Assembly: GCA_008015235.1 (NCBI GenBank) | Contig: SSFF01000015.1 | Coordinates: forward strand, 1-58,726 | Reading direction: 5' to 3' | DNA length: 58,726 nucleotides | From: Rhodoferax sp. | GTDB lineage: Bacteria; Pseudomonadota; Gammaproteobacteria; Burkholderiales; Burkholderiaceae_C | In this document: positions 23,284 to 32,662 of the stretch, piece after piece | Layout of the letters: the number at the start of each line of letters is the position of its first letter | How positions within the stretch are numbered: position 1 is the stretch's first letter | Notes under the pieces: generated by a model | What the model saw: the letters and a program-made list of their open reading frames with translations, nothing else | What the model was told of the DNA's origin: nothing | The model's database searches: none | Program-made: the position numbers and the translations under genes

Positions 23284-23502
23284 TTAATTCTCGCTGCCGG
23301 CCGACCCCATGATTTCGGCCCACTCATTCTGCATCGACAGCACATCGAACTGGCTGGCCTGGATCGACTTGGCTTTGTTGCCATAGTGCGCAACCATGGC
23401 CTGCAGCGAGTGCCGTTGGGCCGTGCTGAGCGCTGGATTGTTCAGGCTCTTGCCCGCTTCATCCACCAGATGCAGCAAGGCCTTGCGGTCCCACTGGCTC
23501 AT
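23284..23502 (-). CDS. Small protein coupled to the winged-helix regulator
   Basis: This 72-residue soluble helical protein (MSQWDRKALLHLVDEAGKSL...) starts at 23502, overlapping the regulator's stop in ATGA. I do not recognise it. The tight overlap suggests it is made with, and may work with, the upstream DNA-binding protein. Confidence 0.6.
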   Translation of the reverse strand: MSQWDRKALLHLVDEAGKSLNNPALSTAQRHSLQAMVAHYGNKAKSIQASQFDVLSMQNEWAEIMGSAGSEN

Positions 23503-23885
23503 CGGGGGGCCTTTGGGGGCAGCTCCGGGTCCGAGGCGCGGCGCTTGGCATGGCGCCGTTCGAACAGCTCGCTGATCTGGCGCAGTTCATCGTCCAACTC
23601 CGCACACAAGGCCAGAAACCGGTCGGTGACGCTGTAGTGGTCGCTGCGCGCGTCACGGGCATTGGGCACTTTGGTGGCATAGCCCGCATCGACCAGCTGG
23701 TTCAGACGACGGCGCAGGGTGGTTGCCGAACCACCGCGGATCAGCAGCAGCTGTTTCATCGTCAGTGTGCGGTTCAGCTGGTGGGCGGCGGCCAGGTCTA
23801 TGAGGATGTCGTGGCCGCCAGGGATCGAGGAAGGAAGCTTGGTGATGGCGAGATCGCGGATGTCCCGGATCAAAATGAATGACAT
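23499..23885 (-). CDS. Probable winged-helix transcription regulator (MarR-like)
   Basis: The 128-residue protein contains a helix-turn-helix and wing: LTMKQLLLIRGGSATTLRRRLNQLVDAGYATKVPNARDARSDHYSVTD. Here 'TTLRRRLNQLVDAGY' is the recognition helix and 'RDARSDHYSVT' the beta wing. This is the MarR/winged-helix pattern. The C-terminal helix (LCAELDDELRQISELFERR) may dimerise. A 7-bp inverted repeat lies 15 bp upstream, suggesting self-control. Targets are unknown. Confidence 0.7.
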   Translation of the reverse strand: MSFILIRDIRDLAITKLPSSIPGGHDILIDLAAAHQLNRTLTMKQLLLIRGGSATTLRRRLNQLVDAGYATKVPNARDARSDHYSVTDRFLALCAELDDELRQISELFERRHAKRRASDPELPPKAPR

Positions 23886-23899
23886 TAATCGTGTCCCGT

Positions 23900-23924
23900 T
23901 GCGTGATTATTTTTTTGTCACGCA
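23900..23924. promoter_or_regulatory. Candidate operator: 7-bp inverted repeat upstream of the regulator
   Basis: TGCGTGA (23900-23906), 11 AT-rich bases, then TCACGCA (23918-23924) form a perfect dyad between 15 and 39 bp upstream of the regulator's start codon, over its likely promoter. The arm centres are 18 bp apart, so they do not lie on one face at exactly two helical turns; dimer binding remains plausible. Confidence 0.45.
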
Positions 23925-24041
23925 TTCTCACGGCCTTCAGCCCGCACAGGCAAGGATAGATTGTGTCAATTTTGGTGCACTGGCAGCCGTCGTGGGCAGC
24001 CCAGAGGCGTGGACTTGATGCAGGTCAATAAATGGGGCGGT

Positions 24042-24674
24042 TCAAGGTGACCACACCGTCAGTCGCTGGGGGTCTGCCACATCGTCCATGTCGTGGGTGA
24101 CCAGCAGCGCCGGTATGTTGCGGCGGGCCACCAGCTGGAACACCAGCGTGCGCATGCGCTGGCGCAGGCTGGTGTCCAGGCGGGAAAAAGGCTCGTCCAG
24201 CAGCAGTGCGCGGGGCTGGGCCAGCAGCGCACGCGCCAGGGCTACGCGCGCGCGTTGCCCACCCGACAGGGTGGCGGGGTCGGCATGCAGGAAATCCTGC
24301 ATTTCCACATCCTCCAGCGCCTGGAGGGCGCTGGCCGCACGCTGGGCGCGTGCACCTCGTGGCAAGGCAAACAGCAGGTTTTCCAGCACATTCATGTGGG
24401 CAAACAGCAGGTCGTCCTGGAACAGGATGCCGATGCGCCGCAACTGCGGAGCAAGGTTGTGGACCGGTTGGCCATCCAGCAGCACTGCACCGTCAAATTC
24501 GAGCGCTGCGTCGAGCGTCCCGCAGACTGCGGCCAGCAGCGTCGACTTGCCACAGCCGCTGGGTCCCATCAGGGTGTGTATGCAGCCAGCGGGAATAACG
24601 ATGTGCAACTGTTCGATGAGCGTGCGTTGGTCCGTGGCCAGGCGCTCCACGCGAATCTGCAAACCCGGATTCAT
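24042..24674 (-). CDS. ABC transporter ATPase, YnjD-like
   Basis: The 210-residue ATPase starts at ATG 24674 (MNPGLQIRVERLA), overlapping the Rieske gene stop in ATGA. Walker A is GPSGCGKST, the Q-loop is ILFQDD, the signature LSGGQRARVALARAL, Walker B ALLLDEP and the H-loop LLVTHD. It resembles YnjD of the YnjBCD importer. No permease or binding protein is adjacent; a fused YnjC-like permease lies at 33823 and a YnjB-like binding protein at 43817, both on the same strand, which are its likely partners. Confidence 0.8.
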   Translation of the reverse strand: MNPGLQIRVERLATDQRTLIEQLHIVIPAGCIHTLMGPSGCGKSTLLAAVCGTLDAALEFDGAVLLDGQPVHNLAPQLRRIGILFQDDLLFAHMNVLENLLFALPRGARAQRAASALQALEDVEMQDFLHADPATLSGGQRARVALARALLAQPRALLLDEPFSRLDTSLRQRMRTLVFQLVARRNIPALLVTHDMDDVADPQRLTVWSP

Positions 24675-25078
24675 GCTGCGCCGATGGTGATATGGCCCTG
24701 GGTATCCACCGCCACGGGAATCGCCAGCAGACCCTCGCCGTCGCAGTCGCCCCCCAGGCAGCGCCCGGTGTGCCAGTCGTAGCGGGCGTAATGCACGTTG
24801 CAGGTCAGGCTGGTGTGCGCCTGGACCAGCAGATGTTCCTGCTTTTGTGCCAGCGGCACGCCGAAGTGGGCGCAGCGGTTCACATAGGCGCGCACGGTAT
24901 CGCCACTGCGCAGCAGCAGGTAGCGAAAGGGCTTGTCCGGCGCCGTTTCGTTGCTGGTCCACACCAGCATGCGGGCCTCGCCATCACCCATTTCGTGCAG
25001 CTGGCCCAATAGGGTGCCTGGTGATGGGGCGTTGGGAAGCTCGTGCCATTGCGTGGGGGTGCTGCTCATGGGCGCCAT
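24671..25078 (-). CDS. Small Rieske [2Fe-2S] protein
   Basis: The 135-residue protein has a complete Rieske cluster site: C-x-H in CAHFGVPL (residues ~75-82) and C-x2-H in CNVHYARYD. A later disulfide-like Cys pair occurs in GRCLGGDCDGEG. There is no signal peptide or helix, so it is a soluble ferredoxin-like protein. Start 25078 (MAPMSS) or 25069 (MSSTP) are both possible, with no clear ribosome site. It overlaps the YnjD-like ATPase gene by 4 bp, an unexpected pairing. Confidence 0.85.
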   Translation of the reverse strand: MAPMSSTPTQWHELPNAPSPGTLLGQLHEMGDGEARMLVWTSNETAPDKPFRYLLLRSGDTVRAYVNRCAHFGVPLAQKQEHLLVQAHTSLTCNVHYARYDWHTGRCLGGDCDGEGLLAIPVAVDTQGHITIGAA

Positions 25079-25183
25079 GATAGTGGTGTGCACGCTGTCG
25101 TGCGCGCAGGTCTTGCGCCAGGTCAAGCCGCGGCACGGCGACCTGCCTAGAATGAAGCAGTCACACATACACCGAGGGTTTTC

Positions 25184-26341
25184 ATGTCCGCGTCCACTGT
25201 TCGTCGTGTTTTGTTGCTGCTGGTTGCCGTGGCGCTGCTGGCCGGGGCCGTGTGGTGGGCCAAGCGGCCCAAGCCCCTGTCCGTGGCCGTGGTCGAGATT
25301 GCCCAGGGCAAGGTCGAGGCCAGCGTGGCCAATACCCGTGCCGGCACGGTCGAGGCCTGCCAGCGCACCAAGCTGTCGACCACCATGGGCGGGCGCATCG
25401 AGGTGCTGGCGGTGAAGGAGGGCGACCGCGTCAAAAAGGGCCAGTTGCTCATGAAGCTGTGGAACGACGACCAGCAGGCCCAGGCCAGCGTGGCCGCCAG
25501 CCAGGTGGAAACCGCGCGCAAACGCATGCTGGAGGCCTGCACCGTGGCCGCCAATGCGGAAAAGGAAGCCCAGCGTCAAAGTGCGCTCAAGGCCCAGGGC
25601 TTCATCTCCAGTTCGCGCGAAGAGCAGGTACGCAGCGAGGCCCAGGCCCGGCGCGCCGGGTGTGAGGCCGCCACGGCCGATGTGGCCCAAACCCAGGCCC
25701 GCCTGGCGGCCACGCGCGTGGAGCAGAACCGCACCGTGCTCTACGCTCCCTTTGCCGGTACCGTGGCCAAGGTGGTGGGTGAGGTGGGCGAATACTCCAC
25801 CCCTTCGCCCCCGGGCGTGCCCACGCCCCCGGCCATCGACCTGATCGACGACACCTGCCTGTACGTGAAGGCGCCCATGGACGAGGTCGATGCGCCCAAG
25901 ATCCAGCCTGGACAGGCGGTGCGCGTGAGCTTTGATGCGCTGCCCAAGCAGAGTTTTCCCGGCACCGTGCGCCGGGTGTCGCCCTACGTGTCGGCGCTGG
26001 AAAAACAGGCGCGCACCGTGGACATCGATGTCGACCTGGTGGCCTCTGACAAGGCCCCGCGTCTTTTGGTGGGCTACAGCGCCGACGTGGAAGTGGTGCT
26101 GGCCGTGCGTGAAAGTGTGCTGCGTGTGCCGACCTCGGCGATCCAGGAAGGCGGTACCGTGCTGGTGGCGGGCAGCGAGGGCGTGCTGGAACAGCGCAGC
26201 ATCAAGACCGGGCTTTCCAACTGGGAATTCACCGAGGTGCTGGAAGGCCTGAGTGCCGGGGACAAGGTGGTGACCTCGTTGGAACGCGAAGGCGTGAAGG
26301 CTGGTGTTAGCTATGCAATTGATAGCGGATTGCGCAAGTAG
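25184..26341 (+). CDS. macA: Periplasmic adaptor protein of a MacAB-type exporter
   Basis: The 385-residue protein has an N-terminal membrane anchor (VLLLLVAVALLAGAVWW) and the membrane-fusion layout of HlyD/MacA/RND adaptors: a lipoyl half-motif (GGRIEVLAVKEGDRVKKGQLLMKL), a coiled-coil hairpin (residues ~95-180), the second lipoyl half (TVLYAPFAGTVAKVVGEVGEYSTP), and beta-barrel and C-terminal domains. It heads adaptor-ATPase-permease-permease. No outer-membrane TolC partner is in the window. Symbol macA is by role, not proven orthology. Its last ten codons are made of palindromic repeat B. Confidence 0.87.
   Translation: MSASTVRRVLLLLVAVALLAGAVWWAKRPKPLSVAVVEIAQGKVEASVANTRAGTVEACQRTKLSTTMGGRIEVLAVKEGDRVKKGQLLMKLWNDDQQAQASVAASQVETARKRMLEACTVAANAEKEAQRQSALKAQGFISSSREEQVRSEAQARRAGCEAATADVAQTQARLAATRVEQNRTVLYAPFAGTVAKVVGEVGEYSTPSPPGVPTPPAIDLIDDTCLYVKAPMDEVDAPKIQPGQAVRVSFDALPKQSFPGTVRRVSPYVSALEKQARTVDIDVDLVASDKAPRLLVGYSADVEVVLAVRESVLRVPTSAIQEGGTVLVAGSEGVLEQRSIKTGLSNWEFTEVLEGLSAGDKVVTSLEREGVKAGVSYAIDSGLRK
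26310..26339 (+). repeat. Short interspersed palindromic repeat, copy B (3' end of adaptor gene)
   Basis: GCTATGCAATTGATAGC then GGATTGCGCAA, nearly base-for-base like copy A at 3383. It encodes the final residues SYAIDSGLRK and abuts the TAG stop, so an insertion at the gene end supplies the C-terminus. Confidence 0.6.
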
Positions 26342-26361
26342 TACGCGGGCTGGAGACCAAA

Positions 26362-27063
26362 ATGGCATCCCAAATCAGCCTGCGCGGCATCCAGCGGGTG
26401 TTCCACCTGGGGGATTCGGAGGTACACGCCCTGCGTGACCTGGACCTGGACATCGGTTCGGGCGAGTACGTGGCGGTCATGGGCCCGTCGGGCTCGGGCA
26501 AGTCCACGCTGCTGAACCTGCTGGGCCTGCTCGACAGCCCGAACGAAGGCCACTACCTGCTCGAAGGCCGCGACGTGACCACTCTCTCCAGCGACGAGCA
26601 GGCCAAGGTGCGCAGCCAACGCATCGGCTTCGTGTTCCAGAGCTTCCATCTGGTGCCGCGCCTGTCGGCCGCCGAGAACATTGCCTTGCCCATGGTGCTG
26701 GCGGGCTTGCCTGTGGCCGAGCGGGACCGGCGTGTGGCCCAGGCGCTGAAGGACTACGGCCTGGAGCAGCGCGCCGACCACCGGCCCGAGGAACTGTCGG
26801 GTGGGCAGCGCCAGCGCGTGGCCATTGCCCGCGCCACCATCATGCAGCCCGCCATGATCCTGGCCGACGAGCCCACTGGCAACCTGGACCGCAGCACTGG
26901 CGACGAAGTGGTGCGCCTGCTGGAGTCGCTCAATGCCCAGGGCGTTACGCTCATTGTGGTGACGCACGACGCTGCGCTGGGCGCGCGTGCCCGGCGCCAG
27001 CTGCGCATGGAGGACGGTGCGCTCAAGCTGGACACGGCACGCGAAAGCGCTCCCGCCACCTGA
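26362..27063 (+). CDS. ABC exporter ATPase (MacB/LolD type)
   Basis: The 233-residue ATPase has Walker [10 protein letters not shown], signature [14 protein letters not shown], Walker B MILADEP and the TGNLD motif typical of the MacB/LolD/FtsE group. It follows the adaptor by 20 bp, and two MacB-type permease genes follow it. Unlike MacB, the ATPase is a separate polypeptide. It energises export of an unknown substrate from the periplasm or inner membrane. Confidence 0.9.
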   Translation: MASQISLRGIQRVFHLGDSEVHALRDLDLDIGSGEYVAVMGPSGSGKSTLLNLLGLLDSPNEGHYLLEGRDVTTLSSDEQAKVRSQRIGFVFQSFHLVPRLSAAENIALPMVLAGLPVAERDRRVAQALKDYGLEQRADHRPEELSGGQRQRVAIARATIMQPAMILADEPTGNLDRSTGDEVVRLLESLNAQGVTLIVVTHDAALGARARRQLRMEDGALKLDTARESAPAT

Positions 27064-27073
27064 AAGACACAGC

Positions 27074-28282
27074 ATGCGCAGCACCGACCTGATCCGCTTC
27101 GCCCGGGACGCTGCCACCGGCAACCCGCTGCGTGCCGGGCTGCTGGTACTGGCCATGGCCATTGGCGTTGCCTCGGTGGTGGTGCTTACGGCCTTGGGCG
27201 ACGGTGCTCGCCGCTATGTGATGAATGAGTTTTCCTCGCTGGGTAGCAACCTGGTCATCGTGCTGCCCGGGCGCTCGCAGACCGGAGGCTTCAACCCCGG
27301 CAATGCGGTCACCAGCACACCGCGCGACCTCACCATTGACGATGCCCAGTCTTTGCTGCGCCTGAGTGCTGTGGCTCGGGCGGCGCCGCTCACGGTCGGC
27401 ACCTCGGAAATCCGTTTCGAAGGGCGGCTGCGCGAGGTCATGGTGGCCGGTACCACTGCCGAGTACGCCCAGGTGCGGCAGATGGCCATGGCCCAGGGCC
27501 GTTTCCTGGCCGCAGGCGACTGGCGCAACGGCGCCCCCGAAGCCGTGATTGGCGCCAAGGTACGCAGCGAACTCTTTGGCAACCAGAGCGCGCTGGGGCA
27601 GCTGGTGCGTGTGGGGGATCGCCGTTTCCGTGTCGTCGGGGTGTTGTCGGCCAGCGGACAAGGCCTGGGCATGAACAACGACGAGCTGGTGCTGATTCCG
27701 GTGTCGCTGGCGCAGGCCATGTTCAATACCAGCACACTGTTCCGCATCCTGGTCGAGGCCAAGGGGCGAGAGTCCATGGAAGCGGCCAAGACCCAGGTGG
27801 CGGCGTTGATCCAGACCCGGCACGAAGGCGAGCAGGACGTGACTGTCATCACCCAGGACGCAGTGCTGGCCACCTTTGACAAGTTGCTGGGTGCACTCAC
27901 ACTGGGCGTGGCCGGCATTGCCGCCATCAGCCTGGCCGTGGCGGGCATCCTGGTGATGAACGTGATGCTGGTGTCGGTGACGCAGCGCACATCGGAAATC
28001 GGCCTGCTCAAGGCACTCGGGGCCGACACGGCCACCATCCGCAACGTGTTTCTCATGGAAGCGGCCATGCTGTCGCTGGCCGGAGCCCTGGTGGGCTACG
28101 GGCTGGGGCTGGCGGCCGCGGGGGTCATACGACAGATTTACCCGACCTTTCCGGCCTACGCGCCCGAATGGGCGGTGCTGGCCGGGCTGGGTACCGCCCT
28201 GGTGACCGGCATTGTGTTTGGGGTCTTGCCCGCGCGGCGTGCGGCGCGGCTGGACCCGGTGGCTGCACTGGCGAAAAGGTAG
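27074..28282 (+). CDS. MacB-type ABC permease, first copy
   Basis: The 402-residue protein starts at ATG 27074 ([36 protein letters not shown]). It has one N-terminal helix, a large periplasmic MacB_PCD domain and three C-terminal FtsX helices ([52 protein letters not shown]). It is related to the next gene (both with [16 protein letters not shown] and RTSEIGLL), so the two probably form a heterodimer. It starts 10 bp after the ATPase stop. Confidence 0.9.
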   Translation: MRSTDLIRFARDAATGNPLRAGLLVLAMAIGVASVVVLTALGDGARRYVMNEFSSLGSNLVIVLPGRSQTGGFNPGNAVTSTPRDLTIDDAQSLLRLSAVARAAPLTVGTSEIRFEGRLREVMVAGTTAEYAQVRQMAMAQGRFLAAGDWRNGAPEAVIGAKVRSELFGNQSALGQLVRVGDRRFRVVGVLSASGQGLGMNNDELVLIPVSLAQAMFNTSTLFRILVEAKGRESMEAAKTQVAALIQTRHEGEQDVTVITQDAVLATFDKLLGALTLGVAGIAAISLAVAGILVMNVMLVSVTQRTSEIGLLKALGADTATIRNVFLMEAAMLSLAGALVGYGLGLAAAGVIRQIYPTFPAYAPEWAVLAGLGTALVTGIVFGVLPARRAARLDPVAALAKR

Positions 28283-28290
28283 TCGAAGCC

Positions 28291-29493
28291 ATGAATGCCG
28301 TCGACTCCTCCCGTCTGGCCCTGCGTGCTGTCACCGCGCAGAAGCTGCGCAGTTTCCTCACGCTGCTGGGCATTGCCGTGGGCATTGCCTCGGTCATTTT
28401 GCTGACCTCCATTGGGGAGGGTATCCACCGCTTTGTGCTGGCCGAGTTCACGCAGTTCGGCACCAATATCGTCAACATTACGCCCGGCAAGGTCAAGACC
28501 TCGGGCCCGGCCCCCACGGGCATACCGAGTTCGGTGCGGCCTTTGAGCTTGGACGACACCGCGCTCATTGCGCGTCTGCCCAACGTGACCGGGGTATCCC
28601 CCACCGTGTGGGGCAATACCGAAGTGGGGGGCAATGGACGGCTGCGGCGCAGCATGGTCAACGGCGTCGGCTCCGACATGTTGGAGGTCTATCGCATGAA
28701 AGTGCGCACCGGCCAGTTCCTGCCCCCCGACGCGCTGGAGAACGCCCGCGCCTTCGTCGTGCTGGGCGCCAAGCTCAAGACCGAACTCTTCGGGAGCGAC
28801 AACCCGCTGGGCCAACGGGTGCGACTGGGCAATGCGCAGTTCCGTGTCATCGGCGTGCTCGAGCCCAAGGGCCAGTTCCTGGGCATCGACCTGGACGATG
28901 CTGCCTACATTCCGGTGGCGCGGGCCATGGAACTGTTCAACCGCGAAGGCATGATGAAGATCGATGTGGCCTACCGCGAAGGGGTGTCTGCATCTTCCGT
29001 GGTCGGCTCCATCACCCGCTTGCTGGTGGCACGCCATGGGCGCGAGGACTTCACGCTGGTGACGCAGGAGGACATGCTGCGCACCCTGTCCAACATCCTC
29101 AACATCCTGACCATGGCGGTCGGTGCGCTGGGCGGCATCTCGCTGCTGGTGGGGGCCGTGGGCATTGCCACCATCATGACCATTTCGGTGGCCGAGCGCA
29201 CCAGCGAAATCGGCCTGCTGGTTGCCTTGGGTGCCACGCAGCGTTCCATCCTGGGCCTGTTTCTGGGCGAGGCGGTGGCGCTGTCTGCGTTGGGCGGGCT
29301 GGCAGGTCTGGTGCTGGGCTTGGGGCTGGCGCAAATCATCCATCTGGCGCTACCGGCCTTGCCGGTGCATACGCCTTTGAGCTTTGTGCTGTTGGCCATG
29401 GCAATGTCGGTGGCCATCGGGCTGCTCGCCGGGGTGCTGCCGGCACGCGGCGCTGCCCGGCTGGACCCGGTGGAAGCGCTGCGGACGCAGTAA
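28291..29493 (+). CDS. MacB-type ABC permease, second copy
   Basis: The 400-residue paralogue of the preceding permease has the same plan: N-terminal helix (FLTLLGIAVGIASVILLTSIGEG), MacB_PCD periplasmic domain and three FtsX helices ending VLPARGAARLDPVEALRTQ. The gene starts 8 bp after the first permease gene. Two different permease subunits with one ATPase indicates a heterodimeric exporter, unlike homodimeric MacB. It closes the four-gene operon. Confidence 0.9.
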   Translation: MNAVDSSRLALRAVTAQKLRSFLTLLGIAVGIASVILLTSIGEGIHRFVLAEFTQFGTNIVNITPGKVKTSGPAPTGIPSSVRPLSLDDTALIARLPNVTGVSPTVWGNTEVGGNGRLRRSMVNGVGSDMLEVYRMKVRTGQFLPPDALENARAFVVLGAKLKTELFGSDNPLGQRVRLGNAQFRVIGVLEPKGQFLGIDLDDAAYIPVARAMELFNREGMMKIDVAYREGVSASSVVGSITRLLVARHGREDFTLVTQEDMLRTLSNILNILTMAVGALGGISLLVGAVGIATIMTISVAERTSEIGLLVALGATQRSILGLFLGEAVALSALGGLAGLVLGLGLAQIIHLALPALPVHTPLSFVLLAMAMSVAIGLLAGVLPARGAARLDPVEALRTQ

Positions 29494-29579
29494 TGCGCAT
29501 GGAATCCTGATCCAACGCATTGGAGTGCCTGCACTTTTGATTTAGGATGAAACCATCACTTGCCCCGAAAGGACCTTCC

Positions 29580-30512
29580 ATGAGCTCCAACAAATTCCGC
29601 CTCGTCACCCGCAGCGACTTCGATGGCCTGGTGTGCGCCGTGCTCCTCAAGGAGCTGGACATGATCGACGAGATCAAGTTCGTGCACCCCAAGGACATGC
29701 AGGACGGCAAGATCGACATCAGCGCGCGCGACATCACCACCAACCTGCCCTATGTGGCCAGCGCCCACCTGGCGTTCGACCACCACGAGTCGGAAACCAT
29801 CCGCAACCCCGGTGAGCGCCCTAACCACATCATTTCTGCCCATGCGCCCTCGGCCGCGCGCGTGGTGTACGACTACTACGGTGGCGCCAAGGCCTTTCCG
29901 CGCGTGAGTGCCGAAATGATGGAGGCGGTGGACAAGGCCGATTCGGCCCAGTTCACGCGCGACGAAATCCTGGAGCCCAAGGACTGGGTGCTGCTCAATT
30001 ACCTGATGGACTCGCGCACCGGGCTGGGGCGCTTCCGTGACTTCCGCGTGAGCAACTACCAGCTCATGATGGACCTGATCGACTACTGCCGCACCCACGG
30101 CATCGAGGACATCCTTAAATTGCCCGATGTAGTGGAGCGCATTGCGCTGTACCAGGAGCACGCGGTACAGGCCAAGGCCCAGATTGCGCGTTGTGCCACG
30201 GTGCACAAGAACCTGGTGGTGCTGGACCTGCGCAACGAGGAGACCATCTACGCCACCAACCGCTTCATGATCTATGCGATGTACCCGCAGTGCAACATCT
30301 CCATCCACGTGATGTGGGGTGTGCAGAAGCAGAACACTGTGTTCGCCACCGGCAAATCCATCCTGGACCGCGGCAGCAAGTCGAACGTGGGCGAGCTCAT
30401 GCTGCAGCGCGGTGGTGGTGGACACAACGCCGCTGGCACCTGCCAGGTGGACAACACGCAGGCCGATGCCGAATTGCTGAAGCTGATCGCGCAGATTAAC
30501 GCAGACGGCTGA
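29580..30512 (+). CDS. DHH-family phosphoesterase (exopolyphosphatase-like)
   Basis: The 310-residue protein starts at ATG 29580 behind AAAGGA. It shows DHH-superfamily motifs: SDFDGLVCAVLL (motif I Asp residues), AFDHHESET (DHH motif) and, at the end, the DHHA1 signature GGGGHNAAGTCQV. Relatives include RecJ, NrnA-type oligoribonucleases, c-di-AMP/pApA phosphodiesterases and exopolyphosphatases; the exact substrate cannot be set from motifs alone. It is cytoplasmic and monocistronic. Confidence 0.85.
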   Translation: MSSNKFRLVTRSDFDGLVCAVLLKELDMIDEIKFVHPKDMQDGKIDISARDITTNLPYVASAHLAFDHHESETIRNPGERPNHIISAHAPSAARVVYDYYGGAKAFPRVSAEMMEAVDKADSAQFTRDEILEPKDWVLLNYLMDSRTGLGRFRDFRVSNYQLMMDLIDYCRTHGIEDILKLPDVVERIALYQEHAVQAKAQIARCATVHKNLVVLDLRNEETIYATNRFMIYAMYPQCNISIHVMWGVQKQNTVFATGKSILDRGSKSNVGELMLQRGGGGHNAAGTCQVDNTQADAELLKLIAQINADG

Positions 30513-30525
30513 GGGACATTCCATA

Positions 30526-30550
30526 CCCCGTGGGCCATGAACCAGCGGGG
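30526..30550 (+). terminator. Possible weak terminator hairpin after the DHH gene
   Basis: CCCCG-TGG (30526-30533) pairs with CCA-(G)-CGGGG (30542-30550) around a short loop, with one bulged base. No T-run follows, so any termination is uncertain. Confidence 0.3.
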
Positions 30551-30704
30551 AACATGTCTCTGAATCGCGTCGGACTTATTCCCGGAAAATGAGTCCGTTT
30601 CCGATTTTCTTGATGCAGGTCAAGTTTGTTGCTGCGCTGACATCAGAGTGTCAATGGCGTTGCGGAAAATGTGCGGTCGCAATAAATGCGATCGACAGTG
30701 ACCC

Positions 30705-32252
30705 ATGCGCATCAACCAGCCCACCACCGACATCGAGCATATTCTTGAGGATGGCGAAACCCTGCTGTCCACCACGGACACCCGCGGCGTCATCACCTAC
30801 GCCAACGAGGCGTTCGTGCGCATCAGCGGGTTCAGCCGCGAGCAGCTGATCGGACAGCCACACAACATCGTTCGCCATCCCGACATGCCCCCTGCCGCCT
30901 ACGCGGACCTGTGGCGGACATTGAAAGAAGGGCGTTCCTGGGTTGGTCTGGTGAAAAACCGGCGCATCAACGGTGACTACTACTGGGTGCGTGCCAATGC
31001 CACCCCCATGCACCGCGATGGTGAACTGGTGGGCTACCTATCGGTCCGTACCAAACCTTCTCGCGCGGAAGTTCAGGCTGCGGAACAGCTGTACGCGGAC
31101 TTTCGCAATGGCCGGGCCAAGGGGCTGGGGCTGGACCGTGGGCTCTTGGTCTACACCGGGCTTCGCCGCTGGAAGAACATCCACAAGCTGTGGAAGTCTG
31201 CGTCCCGCATCCGCCTGGCCCTGGCGTTCTTTGGCACTGCCATGACGGCCGCACTGTTCCTGACCGATGTGCCGCCCGACAGTGCCTACCTGTTGGAATC
31301 CGTGCTGCTGGTGGGTTTGCTGGTGACCGGCGGGTTCATCGAAATGCAGATTACCTCCCCCTTGCAGGACCTCAAGGTCAATGCGCAAAGGGTGGCCAGC
31401 GGTGATGTGGGTGAGCACCTGGCGATGAACCGCGGCGACAACGTCGGGCAGATTGCCCGTGCCGTGAACCAGGCCGGACTGAACCTGCAGTCCTTGCTGG
31501 CCGATGTCGGCTTGCAGGTTTCCGGTGTGAAGCACGCTGGGGAGGAAATTGCGTCAGCGAATAACGACCTGGCCGTGCGTACCGAAGACGCGGCAGCCAG
31601 CTTGCACGAAACCGCCGTTGCCATGGAGCAGCAGACGCAAAGCATCCGGCACAACCTGGACACTGCACAACGCGCCAACGATCTGGCCAGCAATGCCACC
31701 CAGGTGGCAACGCGGGGCGCTGCCGTGGTCTCCGATGTGGTGTCCACCATGGACCGCATTACTGCATCGAGCCGGAAAATCGCCGACATCATCAGTGTCA
31801 TCGAGGGCATCGCGTTCCAGACCAATCTGCTGGCACTGAACGCTGCTGTGGAAGCCGCGCGTGCGGGGGAGCAGGGGCGCGGGTTTGCCGTGGTGGCCAG
31901 CGAAGTGCGTAGCCTGGCCGGCCGCTCTGCTGCGGCCGCCAAGGAAATCAAGGCGCTCATTGATTCTTCGGTGAGCACCGTGGAGACCGGCGCCCAGCTG
32001 GTGGCCAATGCAGGGGACACCATTGCCGAAGTGGTCAGTCACGTCCAGCAGGTCAGCAGCCTGATTGCAGAGATCAACGCCGCATCCAAGGAACAGTCCG
32101 AGGGCATTTTCCAGGTGGGCGAGGCGGTGGAGAACATCGAGAAGATGACCCAGCAGAACGTGGCCATGGTGGAGCAGTGCCGTGCGGCCGCGCGTGAACT
32201 CGAAGACCGTGCGAACCGCTTGTCCAGCGCGATCAGTGTGTTTGCCAGCTAG
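30705..32252 (+). CDS. Aer-like methyl-accepting chemotaxis protein with PAS domain
   Basis: The 515-residue receptor has a cytoplasmic N-terminal PAS domain (residues ~15-120, with [35 protein letters not shown] as in Aer). Two close membrane helices follow at ~165-205, then a HAMP domain and a long signalling coiled coil whose hairpin tip reads [20 protein letters not shown]. The PAS probably binds FAD or haem and senses redox or oxygen, as in Aer. No other chemotaxis gene is close. The upstream 190 bp holds no clear flagellar-type promoter. Confidence 0.92.
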   Translation: MRINQPTTDIEHILEDGETLLSTTDTRGVITYANEAFVRISGFSREQLIGQPHNIVRHPDMPPAAYADLWRTLKEGRSWVGLVKNRRINGDYYWVRANATPMHRDGELVGYLSVRTKPSRAEVQAAEQLYADFRNGRAKGLGLDRGLLVYTGLRRWKNIHKLWKSASRIRLALAFFGTAMTAALFLTDVPPDSAYLLESVLLVGLLVTGGFIEMQITSPLQDLKVNAQRVASGDVGEHLAMNRGDNVGQIARAVNQAGLNLQSLLADVGLQVSGVKHAGEEIASANNDLAVRTEDAAASLHETAVAMEQQTQSIRHNLDTAQRANDLASNATQVATRGAAVVSDVVSTMDRITASSRKIADIISVIEGIAFQTNLLALNAAVEAARAGEQGRGFAVVASEVRSLAGRSAAAAKEIKALIDSSVSTVETGAQLVANAGDTIAEVVSHVQQVSSLIAEINAASKEQSEGIFQVGEAVENIEKMTQQNVAMVEQCRAAARELEDRANRLSSAISVFAS

Positions 32253-32283
32253 GTTTTTACCCTCCTGGCTGCAACCGAACAGC

Positions 32284-32616
32284 TCAGCTTGCAGTGGGTT
32301 GCAGCGCAATCACGGCCATGCCTACCAGTGCGATGCCGGCGCCCAGCAGGTCCCAGCGTGACAGGGCCATGCCATCAACAAAGTGCAGCCACAGCAGCGC
32401 CACGGCGATGTACATGCCGCCATAGGCCGCGTAGGTGCGTCCGGCAGCGCTGGGGTGGAGGGTGAGCAACCAGGCAAACAGCGCCAGCGCCAGCGCGGCC
32501 GGCAGCAGCAGCCACAGGCTCTTGCCTTGGCGCAGTACCAGCCAGGGCAGGTAGCAGCCGACAATTTCGGCCACGGCCGTAATGGCAAACAGAAGGCTCA
32601 GACGCAGCAGTTCCAT
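32284..32616 (-). CDS. ynfA: YnfA-family (UPF0060) small membrane protein
   Basis: The 110-residue protein starts at ATG 32616 ([26 protein letters not shown]), the conserved YnfA opening. It has four hydrophobic helices, and [24 protein letters not shown] matches the family core. YnfA proteins are small-multidrug-resistance-like inner-membrane proteins. The longer upstream frame is antisense sequence of no support. It sits 46 bp downstream of the diguanylate cyclase gene on the same strand. Confidence 0.9.
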   Translation of the reverse strand: MELLRLSLLFAITAVAEIVGCYLPWLVLRQGKSLWLLLPAALALALFAWLLTLHPSAAGRTYAAYGGMYIAVALLWLHFVDGMALSRWDLLGAGIALVGMAVIALQPTAS

Positions 32617-32662
32617 ACCGATGGCCACCAGGGCGAAGTTCGCGTTTGTCCTGGGTCCGCGT

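Noticed and set aside
30600..30700. Flagellar sigma-28 promoter before the chemoreceptor gene
   Set aside because: TCAAGTTT near 30620 resembles a -35 box, but the matching -10 at 11 bases (GACATCAG) agrees poorly with GCCGATAA.
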